Source: Psychrobacillus sp042944905 (GTDB lineage Bacteria; Bacillota; Bacilli; Bacillales_A; Planococcaceae). From it: a DNA stretch of 64,000 bases. The stretch's first letter is position 1. Each line of letters opens with the position of its first letter. The position numbers were made by a program, and so were the translations under genes. This document shows positions 36,279 through 43,509 of this stretch, one piece after another. The notes beneath the pieces are model-generated. The model made no database searches. It had not been told where the DNA came from and worked only from the letters and a program-made list of their open reading frames with translations. The stretch is taken from NCBI RefSeq assembly GCF_042944905.1, contig NZ_CP168496.1, forward strand, positions 2,728,001 through 2,792,000. The letters run 5' to 3'.

Positions 36279-36629
36279 TGGAGACGGCGGGATTTGAACC
36301 CGCGTCCAGAAACTCTAACACTTAAGCTTCTACGCGTGTATCTTGCCTATTTAGGATTCGCGTAGCACTATGCCGACAAGCGGGCGTTGTGTACGCTAAC
36401 TTGGAAATCTCTTGCTGACAGCTCAAGTGGCACTGCCAACCGTATCCCACTAAAGTTGAGCTTTACCTAGCCACATGGGCGATGGATAGATAAAGCAGAT
36501 CCGAGCTTACGCTGCGAATGCTAAGTTGTTGTTTGTTTTGCCTGTTGTTATAAGTTCCGTTTTTACGGAGCCGAGCCTCCGACGCGCAACTCAAGCTCAG
36601 ACTATCCCTGTCGAATCCATAACGTCCCC
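36279..36629 (-). ncRNA. ssrA: Transfer-messenger RNA (tmRNA)
   Basis: The 5' end GGGGACGTTATGG (36629 downward) and 3' end CGTCTCCA (to 36279) form the tRNA-like acceptor, with a T-arm GCGGG-TTCAAAT-CCCGC. The reading frame GGC AAA ACA AAC ... GCA GCG TAA encodes GKTNNNLAFAA, giving the tag AGKTNNNLAFAA with the alanine from the tRNA. This is the Bacillota type of tag, ending in AA. The terminal CCA is not encoded here (bases after the discriminator read TA), so it must be added. tmRNA with SmpB rescues stalled ribosomes. It lies about 70 bases after smpB, as usual in Bacillales. Confidence 0.93.
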
Positions 36630-36697
36630 GTTTATGGAATATAAGCTTTGTTACATACTCACTATACATCAAATTTGGTCAATTTTCAAGTGAAACG

Positions 36698-37174
36698 TTA
36701 TTGATTGCGCTCTTTGAATGCTCTATCCATATCACGTTTTGCTTCTTTTTTCTTTAAGACGTCTCGTTTGTCGTAATCTTTCTTCCCTTTACCGATTCCG
36801 ATTAATACTTTTGCAAAGCCATTTTTCATATACATTTTAAGCGGAACAATGGTATAACCATCTCGTTTTGTTTCTCCGATTAATGTACTAATCTGCTTTT
36901 TATGTAAAAGTAGTTTGCGTGATCGTAGGGGGTCATGATTGAAACGATTTCCTTGTTCGTATGGACTAATATGCATATTAGAAATCCATGCTTCGTTGTT
37001 TCGAATTCGGACGAAGGCATCTTTTAATTGTACTTTAGCATTTCGAATCGATTTGATTTCCGTACCTTGTAGTACAATACCTGCTTCAATTGTCTCTTCG
37101 ATAAAGTAGTCATGGTTTGCTTTTTTGTTTTGTGCAAGCACTTTATCATCATGCTTTTTTGCCATCTCATTCAC
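36698..37174 (-). CDS. smpB: SsrA-binding protein SmpB
   Basis: This 158-residue protein has all SmpB landmarks. They are the AQNKKANHDYFIEETIEAG start, the GTEIKSIR core (about 38-45), the W-I-x-N-M-H-I-S-P-Y segment (about 63-72) and the basic tail KGKKDYDKRDVLKKKEAKRD that enters the mRNA channel. SmpB binds tmRNA and carries it to stalled ribosomes. It lies directly upstream of ssrA. The usual upstream neighbour rnr is not present; instead a palindromic repeat begins 33 bases before the start codon, which shows that the region upstream of smpB has been rearranged. The start is ATG 37174 with GAGGTG upstream. Confidence 0.95.
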   Translation of the reverse strand: MNEMAKKHDDKVLAQNKKANHDYFIEETIEAGIVLQGTEIKSIRNAKVQLKDAFVRIRNNEAWISNMHISPYEQGNRFNHDPLRSRKLLLHKKQISTLIGETKRDGYTIVPLKMYMKNGFAKVLIGIGKGKKDYDKRDVLKKKEAKRDMDRAFKERNQ

Positions 37175-37207
37175 CTCTCAAAAGCTGAAGAGGAGCGACT
37201 TGTCTAT

Positions 37208-37276
37208 GTTCCCTGTGTCACATACAACTTAGAAACTATTCAGAATTGTTTTGAAGTTGTGTCTAACACAGGGAAC
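37208..37276. repeat. Palindromic repeat, family A, copy 2
   Basis: 69 bp, GTTCCCTGTGTCA...TAACACAGGGAAC, nearly identical to 1577-1645 and 55562-55630. It lies just upstream of smpB. Confidence 0.85.
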
Positions 37277-37345
37277 TTTTTCAATTCCCAGAATGCGATG
37301 CTCATGGGTTGCAGATATTAACGCAACATCCATGGATTTCTATCT

Positions 37346-37405
37346 CCACATCCCAAGTAGGTTATCAAAGGCTCTTTTCACTTTGACAATCTACTTGGGA
37401 TGTGG
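37346..37405. repeat. Palindrome D, single copy
   Basis: CCACATCCCAAGTAG and CTACTTGGGATGTGG match perfectly over 15 bp, with a second inner pair (ATCAAAG/CTTTGA). The 60-bp structure is flanked by ATCCATGGA and TCCATGAATGG, so the pairing may extend further. No other copy was seen. Confidence 0.7.
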
Positions 37406-37494
37406 CACTCCATGAATGGTAGTTGCACAGAACAAGAAACTTTTTTTGTGTCCAGAATATTGAAGTAGATCAATATATTTATAATTCTATTCAT

Positions 37495-37986
37495 TTATTT
37501 CATTTTACTTCTAGTTGGTATATTAAAGTTCTTAATTATTATATCTGTAACTAATTTCACCGACATTATTGATCCCACAAACATTTGAACAAAAAAGTAA
37601 AACCATATACAAACTCCAAATATTGAGAGATATGGGCTTGGGGAAGGGGGTAAGAAATTTATTATTATTGATATTAAAACAACAACTAATCCAGTGATTA
37701 TTTGATCCCTTAGGCAAGTGTACAATTTCGCTTGAAATGGAGGGAAGATATCTTTTAGCCTCTGAAAAGCAGGTGACTCTTGCAATGTAATTACAAGAGT
37801 TAAGAAAACACCATTAACTCCTATAACTATAGAAGCAAAAGTAACTACGTTTCCTGTTACAGAACGTATATTATTTATCCACCCCCAAAAATACAATACG
37901 CCAACTAGTATGGATACTAAAAAAGAAATAGCAAAAGAATATTTTTCCCACTTTGGCTCCAAGAATCCATATAATTTTTCATACAC
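37495..37986 (-). CDS. Four-helix membrane protein, unknown
   Basis: This 163-residue protein has four hydrophobic helices (about 17-37, 45-66, 93-113 and 116-140) with a basic C-terminus (PTRSKMK). I do not recognise a family. It follows the DUF6731-like gene by 11 bases, with AGGAGGG about 10 bases before the ATG, so the two form an operon. Small multi-pass membrane proteins paired with soluble proteins are common as effectors in defence systems, but nothing in this sequence proves that role. Confidence 0.6.
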   Translation of the reverse strand: MYEKLYGFLEPKWEKYSFAISFLVSILVGVLYFWGWINNIRSVTGNVVTFASIVIGVNGVFLTLVITLQESPAFQRLKDIFPPFQAKLYTCLRDQIITGLVVVLISIIINFLPPSPSPYLSIFGVCIWFYFFVQMFVGSIMSVKLVTDIIIKNFNIPTRSKMK

Positions 37987-37997
37987 AAGTATCCCTC

Positions 37998-38993
37998 CTA
38001 TATTTGAGGTATCATAACTCTTCGAATATCTGGTCTTCTAACATCATAAACTTCTATAAAACTATTATATAAGAATTCATGAGCAATCGTAGTTCTTGGT
38101 TCTACTACCAAACTTACTCTGTCAGTCATTCTTGGCTCAATTAGATTTATTGTTTCTATCTCAGCTTCTTCGTTTTCTAGTGCAGTTAATTCGATTTGTG
38201 GTCGTTCGCCATTTATATTTTGAAACTCTCTGATTAGTTGTTGTACGGACTCTTCATTCAACGTTGCAGTTCTCTCAGATCTCCCAAGCGAAATTGTAAT
38301 ATCAATGTTTACTCCTGCACTCTCCAATAATAAATTTCTCGCTTCACTAAGAAGACTATTTTCATCGAGTTGGGCGTCTAACATTACATCCGAACCTTTA
38401 ATACGAATTTTTTTAAAATAATCCGACCGGATTACTCTATCTATTTTAGCTCTGTCTATTAATGGAGCAAGTCTTATAACTAAAGGTACTATTTCTGTAT
38501 TTTCCGGATTAATTGCTTCAAAATATCTGAATCTAATTTCAGTTAATACAGATTCTATTTGCTTAGTTGATAATCCATATAAGTTAGATTGTACAGCTAC
38601 GGCGGAATATTCTTGGTCAAAAATAACAGATACAAATTCACCTATGAATTCATCTTGTTGTAATAATATGTCTTCTTTAATTTCGCCGAACCTTTTCTTT
38701 GAAGGTATATTCTTTTCTCTTAGCTTGGATAATTGAAAACTATAAATACGTCGTCTTTCATCATATTGGTAAGAATCAATTTCGATCTCGGCATATTCAT
38801 CACCTACAGGGACATTTGTATTAAACTCTCTATTAACCATTAATTAATCTAGTAAATCAGACATATCCCAGGCAGCTGCGGGACCATCCTCTCTCATTTC
38901 GTTACCTTCGTTGTTCAATTCTTCCCTAATAGCAACATCTGCTGGTACTAACTGAATTTCAAAATAATTAAAACGAATGTATTTCCTTGGCAT
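37998..38993 (-). pseudogene. DUF6731-like gene split by an in-frame TAA
   Basis: A single frame runs from ATG 38993 (AGGAGG 8 bases upstream) to 37998, but TAA stands at 38844-38846. The first part is 49 residues (PRKYIRFNYFEIQL...AAAWDMSDLLD). The second part could restart at ATG 38840, just 3 bases further, giving 280 residues (MVNREFNTNVPVGDE...). The joined protein reads as one continuous domain, with KLREKNIPSKK and VQSNLYGLSTKQIE in the order seen in DUF6731-type proteins. The family function is unknown; members are found near phage and defence genes. The restart so close to the stop may still give two polypeptides. Confidence 0.55.
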
Positions 38994-39209
38994 ATTAAAA
39001 CCTCCTAAGTATTATGACTTATATATTTCGACATAATATTCCAAAATCCTCTTTAAAATGAAAAAAAGGAGCCTAAGCCCCTTTCTCTCATACAACTCTT
39101 TGAGAGCTAGTTCAAGCCCATTTTCTAGAATTACATATTAGCCAATTTAATTTTAACTGCTATACTAATTAAATCTCCACTTCAGCAGTTGTTATACCTT
39201 TCAGTACTT

Positions 39210-39288
39210 GTTCCTTGGGTTAGAACAAACGTGAAAATCACAACATTCAAGTTTGTTTTAATTAACATGAATGTTTCTGACACAGGGA
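39210..39288. repeat. Palindromic repeat, family B, copy 1
   Basis: GTTCCTTGGGTTAGAACA at the left pairs with TGTTTCTGACACAGGGAAG at the right. An inner TGAAAATCACAACATTCAAG is shared with the copy at 58904-58976. The outer frame resembles family A, but the inside differs. Confidence 0.65.
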
Positions 39289-39450
39289 AGTTATTAAAAA
39301 TACGGTAGTTATCAGCTATGTGAAAGACATACCATTGTCACCTGCTGCGGTTGCTTTTTAACAAATGAAAAAGGATAAATATATGCGATTTTAACATAAA
39401 ACTCCAACTAGCCTTTAGCATAGTCGGAGTTTTGTTCGTTACTTTAATTT

Positions 39451-39510
39451 GTTCCCTGGGTCAGAAACCAACATGAAAATTACGACTTTTACATTTGTTT
39501 GTATTATTTG
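39451..39510. repeat. Half copy of palindromic repeat family B
   Basis: GTTCCCTGGGTCAGAAACCA followed by ACATGAAAATTACGAC matches the left half of family B. The closing arm is missing. Confidence 0.55.
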
Positions 39511-39576
39511 AAATATTAAGTGAAATGGTTAATCTAATCTACTTTATTAAAGGTTTAGCTATTTTCTTTAACTATG

Positions 39577-39715
39577 AAGACGGCGGGAGTCGAATCTCCC
39601 TCTCTTGAAAACCCTATAATAGCAGTGTTTACAAGGGTTTTAAGCTAGCACTAAAATTGTTTGACTACGTTTTTGACTACGTTTGATAAAAATTACGATG
39701 CGGGGGCAAAATATT
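39577..39715 (-). other. Diverged tmRNA 3' end with integrase-type repeats (att-like)
   Basis: GAAGACGGCGGGAGTCGAAT (39580-39599) resembles the ssrA 3' end (GGAGACGGCGGGATTTGAAC), in the variant form common in other Bacillota. It is followed by a terminator-like hairpin (AAAACCCT...AGGGTTTT, 39607-39638) and by TTTGACTACGTTTTTGACTACGTTT. This is the same order as at ssrA itself and near 4506, so it is probably an attachment site brought in by an ssrA-targeting element. No full tRNA can be folded. Confidence 0.5.
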
Positions 39716-40116
39716 TTCTTTAATAAACCTAGAGTTTGAGCAACTCAAGTTATTCAAAAGACTTTATTGTAAGTCTACATTTCCAGCTCCAACCAAACCA
39801 CATACTCCACATGTGTAGAGTTGATAGTGCGAACAGATTTATGATTCGCCTCACGTTTTAACATATAACAACAAAAATACTAATTATCACCTTAGCGTTT
39901 TTCTAGTCTCAATTGTTTAGTTAGTGATATTTTCTTCTCCCTAGTTGAAATAAAGACTCTGGTTGATTAAGTACAATATTTCACAATCTTTCCTGTGTGA
40001 TAGAAAAAAAGACTTATAAATGAAGAAGCAACTCGTTAGGAGTATCTTTATTATTTCAAAAGTTTACGTGAAATACGATTACAAAAAATATTTATCATCA
40101 ATACTCACGACATTTA
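39716..40116. other. Intergenic stretch with a possible gene 3' end
   Basis: The minus strand at 39775-39834 reads VRTINSTHVEYVVWLELEM and stop, like the C-terminus of an RNA uracil methyltransferase (H-V-E-x-V-V-x-L). A related end (VHTLQTTHCEVMACLELR) lies at 41638-41690. No start region is present. The rest is AT-rich. Confidence 0.3.
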
Positions 40117-41487
40117 CTAATCATTTGTTTGTTCTTTTTCATATTTGTAGGTTAATAAAGTTTCCAATCTGCTAAAATCGGATGCAAAGTATAACATTCC
40201 TAAACCATCCACAAATTCAAGTTCTGCGACAACAGCTTCTTCGTTTGGTGTTGCGTATTGTGAATCTTTATATAGCTGAAACATTTGCCAAGGAACTGCA
40301 GAAGTAATATCAAATTTTGATTTTAAAATAAGACATTGTCCCTCTTTTTCTTGTGACTGAACTGGAAATGCATAGTTTCTATACAATCGGGCGTTTCTTG
40401 CAGTATATTTATTTACTTTTGTTGAGAAGTAACGAATCCCATCAAAGGTTGATTGCCTAATCCATTGAAGTAATAATTGTGGAAATATATATTCTGGTTT
40501 AAATGTGTCTTTTGGATTTTTCACACGTATAGAACAGGCTGCCATTAAAGGCCATACTACAACATAAGAAGCCAAATCCTTATAAACATCTCTCATTTCA
40601 GAATCATAAATCCCTGATTTTTGGTGAGCACATGTCAGAATATCTATTATTGCGCCTGGAGGTGTTGATAAATCTAGATATGAAGCATCCTTTTTTATAA
40701 ATAAGGATGTTTGGACTGTATTCAAATCAGGCTTGTTTAGTTCTTCCCAACATGTTAATGGAGAGCTTCCTAAGTAAACACATGGTAACCCCGGAATACT
40801 ATACCTATTTGTACTAACTAAACCACGGAGTTGAAAAGGGATATGAAACATCTCGTCACTAGAGTATGTATTATCAGTACCAACTCGCATTTTATATAAG
40901 CGTTCTACAGTAGTATCATATATAGTCATTATATTATCCAAATATCTACCGGACATTAAATTTTTATCAATAGTATCTTCTAATATATTAAAGGCTTCAT
41001 TAGGATAACCTTTAAGATACTCTGTTATTGATTGGAGTATTTGACTAATTAAGACTTTGACATTTTTTAATTCGCTACCACGAATAACGTTATATTTTTC
41101 AGGTATAATTGATCCTATTGATTCAACTTCTAATAAATATTTTTTCAAGGTTGAATCAATAAACCCCACGAAGTCATTGCCAGTCCTTTGTAACGGGAGA
41201 TTTCCAACGTCAGATAATAACTCTATAAATGGTAATATTTTAACTACCCATCTTGTTAAATAAATAATCCGTTCCGGATTCTTAAAAAAATCTTTTGACA
41301 CAGGCTCTAAATCGAAATTATTTTGTGGTTTAATTTTATCAGGGCCTCTTAAAAAATCTGGTTTTCTATATAATCCCATATACAATTGGTATGAAATTTG
41401 AGCTTGTTCATCACTGATAGTATCTGTTTCTTTAATATCAAATAATTCAACAGCATCTTTTATCTGTTCTTCTCTTAATTTAGACAA
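40117..41487 (-). CDS. RES-domain protein
   Basis: This 456-residue protein starts at TTG 41487 with AAGGAATG upstream. The first 180 residues are helical and unassigned. From about 190 a RES-type domain can be read: ERLYKMRVG (Arg about 201), MFHIPFQLRGLVSTNRYS (Arg about 228), GLPCVYLGSS and CWEEL (Glu about 248), and later FDGIRYFSTK. In RES toxins these arginines and the glutamate bind and phosphorolyse NAD+. Here the domain is fused to a long N-terminal part and no Xre-type antitoxin gene lies next to it, unlike standard RES-Xre pairs. It stands just before Gabija, so a defence role by NAD+ depletion is plausible but inferred. Confidence 0.65.
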   Translation of the reverse strand: MSKLREEQIKDAVELFDIKETDTISDEQAQISYQLYMGLYRKPDFLRGPDKIKPQNNFDLEPVSKDFFKNPERIIYLTRWVVKILPFIELLSDVGNLPLQRTGNDFVGFIDSTLKKYLLEVESIGSIIPEKYNVIRGSELKNVKVLISQILQSITEYLKGYPNEAFNILEDTIDKNLMSGRYLDNIMTIYDTTVERLYKMRVGTDNTYSSDEMFHIPFQLRGLVSTNRYSIPGLPCVYLGSSPLTCWEELNKPDLNTVQTSLFIKKDASYLDLSTPPGAIIDILTCAHQKSGIYDSEMRDVYKDLASYVVVWPLMAACSIRVKNPKDTFKPEYIFPQLLLQWIRQSTFDGIRYFSTKVNKYTARNARLYRNYAFPVQSQEKEGQCLILKSKFDITSAVPWQMFQLYKDSQYATPNEEAVVAELEFVDGLGMLYFASDFSRLETLLTYKYEKEQTND

Positions 41488-41595
41488 AGTATCACATTCC
41501 TTCCATTTACAATCTATACAAAAGTAATTTTACTATTACTTATACAATTCCCTCTTCCATTAATTCGTTCATATTTAAACAAACAAATAAGAGTC

Positions 41596-41632
41596 CAAGA
41601 ATCCTCTTTAGATTCTTGATTCTCATTATCTT
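41596..41632 (-). terminator. Terminator-like hairpin after gajB
   Basis: CAAGAATC and GATTCTTG pair around a 7-base loop. Read on the minus strand it follows the gajB stop by about 110 bases. Confidence 0.45.
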
Positions 41633-41739
41633 ACTATCTAAGTTCCAAGCAAGCCATAACTTCACAATGTGTTGTTTGTAAAGTGTGAACAGGGCTATGA
41701 TGTGCCCCCTATAAACTTATAAAAGAAAATTATATCTAA

Positions 41740-43509
41740 TTAAACTTCCACTGGAGATTTTGTTTCTACAATTCTCCACTTCTGTTCTAATACCGCTTTT
41801 ATTTCGGGAGTCCAATCACTTTCTTCTATTGCAAAAACAAATAAATGTGTAACCCTACTCATAGCAACATATAACAAATTTTGATGTGTAAACCCATAGT
41901 TATCTTCTTCAAGAATACCGTATTTATGAAGCATAACTTTTGTTAGATGTTTTTGTTCAAAATCTACTAATAAGACTGATCGAAGAGTTTCACCTTTAAC
42001 AGCGTGGATAGTGAAAATATCGTCCTCATCGTCTTCATTTTCATTAGATACTTGTATATTTACAGTTATCTCTTTAAGGTTTTGAAATAACTTATTACTA
42101 ATATTTATTTTCGATGATCCTCTTTCTTCTAAGAATGCATTAATCAAATTTTTTAACTCATTTTCTACCTCATCTATGCTACCTTTTTTAATTATTTTTA
42201 TAAGCAATTTATGAAGGGACAGAATTTGCGAATGATTTTTAAGCCATTCTTTAACCTCTGATAAATTCCCACCTTCATTAACTATTCTTTTAATAATGAA
42301 ATCAATGATTAAAGATTTTAATACATCATTTTTTGATAATGAACTTCTTTGTTTTTTCTCTTTATATAAAACCCCATCTTTAACATCAGAAGCCCATTTT
42401 CTTTCTAATACTAGAACCTTGTCCCTTCGATCGCTTTCTTTAAAATTAGAATCAAGTCCCTCATGATCTCGAATAAGCCTTTTAAATGTAGGGTAAATAT
42501 CTTTCTTGTCTTTATATATTAAAATAATTGGTGGTAAGGATTTTTTTCCCTGCATGGATTGCATATTTGAATCAGGCATAATTATATTTAAGTGTTCTGC
42601 AATTTCCTGTCCAAAACGATTTGTAATATTTATTCTAAACAAATCTTCATCCCTTACTGTAGGCATTGGTTGGTTAAATGTGATAGTTTGATATGGGTCA
42701 CCAATTTTTTGATAAACATTATTAGTTGTAACAAACAATTCATCTAATAGATTCATACCTTGAGGATGGGTATCTTGAAACTCATCTAAGAAGATATATT
42801 TAAACCTCTTACGTAGTACTTCTTTAAATTTATCTTCAAGTAAGAAAATCTTTGAAAATAAAAAAGTTTCATCATAACTGAGAAACCCTTTTATTTTTCT
42901 GGAAAATTTAGCCTTTATCATTAGCTCTCTATACTTTTCGAATTTATCCCAATTTGTAGTGTCATTTAAATTTAAAGAGTTATCTTCGTTTAAGAATAAT
43001 TCACTTTTATTAATTTTTTCAGAAAGACTATCTTTAAACCGTTTAAACTTTTCCTCATTAATCCAAGGAATTTTTCTTCCAATAAAGGTTCTATAATATT
43101 CCAAACCGCTATTATCCTCATTATCAAATATCAAATTACTATGATGATATTTATATTTGAAGTACGGGATTACACAAAAACGGTTAAAGAATTCATGAAT
43201 TGTTCCAATAAAATGTGGATGGCTAATCGCCCCTACTCCCGCTTTGAGTAAGGCTTTGTTAATTTCACTAACTGCCACATTTGTATGTGTAATAATAAAT
43301 ACACCATCTTTACTTTTTGTGGCATTTAGATTTTTTAGTAAAATTACGATTTTTGCTGCTAAAGCAGTTGTTTTACCTGCACCTGGTCCAGCAATAATAG
43401 TTTTAGTCTCAAATAATTCAATAAACTCTCTTTGTAAACTATTAAATTGACCTTTATTATCAAGCAAAATACTTTCAACTAATTCATAGTCTTCTTCCTT
43501 AACTTGCAC
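41740..43509 (-). CDS. gajB: Gabija protein GajB, UvrD/Rep-like helicase
   Basis: The start is GTG 43509 (589 aa), which has GGAGGAG 6 bases upstream; upstream Met codons lie inside gajA without a ribosome site. The protein has superfamily 1 helicase motifs: AGPGAGKTT (motif I, about 40-48), FLDEFQDTHP (motif II, about 240) and LLYVAMSRVTHLF (motif VI, about 545). In Gabija, GajB is thought to sense nucleic-acid or nucleotide changes and GajA cuts DNA. It overlaps the gajA stop by about 11 bases. It is larger than the first-described GajB (about 500 aa), but the pairing with an OLD nuclease is diagnostic. Confidence 0.85.
   Translation of the reverse strand: MQVKEEDYELVESILLDNKGQFNSLQREFIELFETKTIIAGPGAGKTTALAAKIVILLKNLNATKSKDGVFIITHTNVAVSEINKALLKAGVGAISHPHFIGTIHEFFNRFCVIPYFKYKYHHSNLIFDNEDNSGLEYYRTFIGRKIPWINEEKFKRFKDSLSEKINKSELFLNEDNSLNLNDTTNWDKFEKYRELMIKAKFSRKIKGFLSYDETFLFSKIFLLEDKFKEVLRKRFKYIFLDEFQDTHPQGMNLLDELFVTTNNVYQKIGDPYQTITFNQPMPTVRDEDLFRINITNRFGQEIAEHLNIIMPDSNMQSMQGKKSLPPIILIYKDKKDIYPTFKRLIRDHEGLDSNFKESDRRDKVLVLERKWASDVKDGVLYKEKKQRSSLSKNDVLKSLIIDFIIKRIVNEGGNLSEVKEWLKNHSQILSLHKLLIKIIKKGSIDEVENELKNLINAFLEERGSSKINISNKLFQNLKEITVNIQVSNENEDDEDDIFTIHAVKGETLRSVLLVDFEQKHLTKVMLHKYGILEEDNYGFTHQNLLYVAMSRVTHLFVFAIEESDWTPEIKAVLEQKWRIVETKSPVEV

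Larger units (their letters stand above)
38994..39576. other. Intergenic region with two family B repeats
   Basis: No gene is seen. The stretch holds a full family B palindrome (39210-39288) and the left half of another (39451-39510). Upstream is a short hairpin GGAGCCTAAGCCCC near 39069. The region looks like accumulated repeats. Confidence 0.4.

Noticed and set aside
36463..36672. Open frame of 69 codons over ssrA
   Set aside because: It reads through the tmRNA sequence; the RNA gene explains the whole stretch.
37112..37321. 69-codon open frame upstream of smpB
   Set aside because: It overlaps the smpB start on the opposite strand and the palindromic repeat, with no start signals.
39577..39660. 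tRNA gene
   Set aside because: Only a T-arm and 3' acceptor-like stretch are present; no D-arm, anticodon arm or 5' acceptor strand can be placed.
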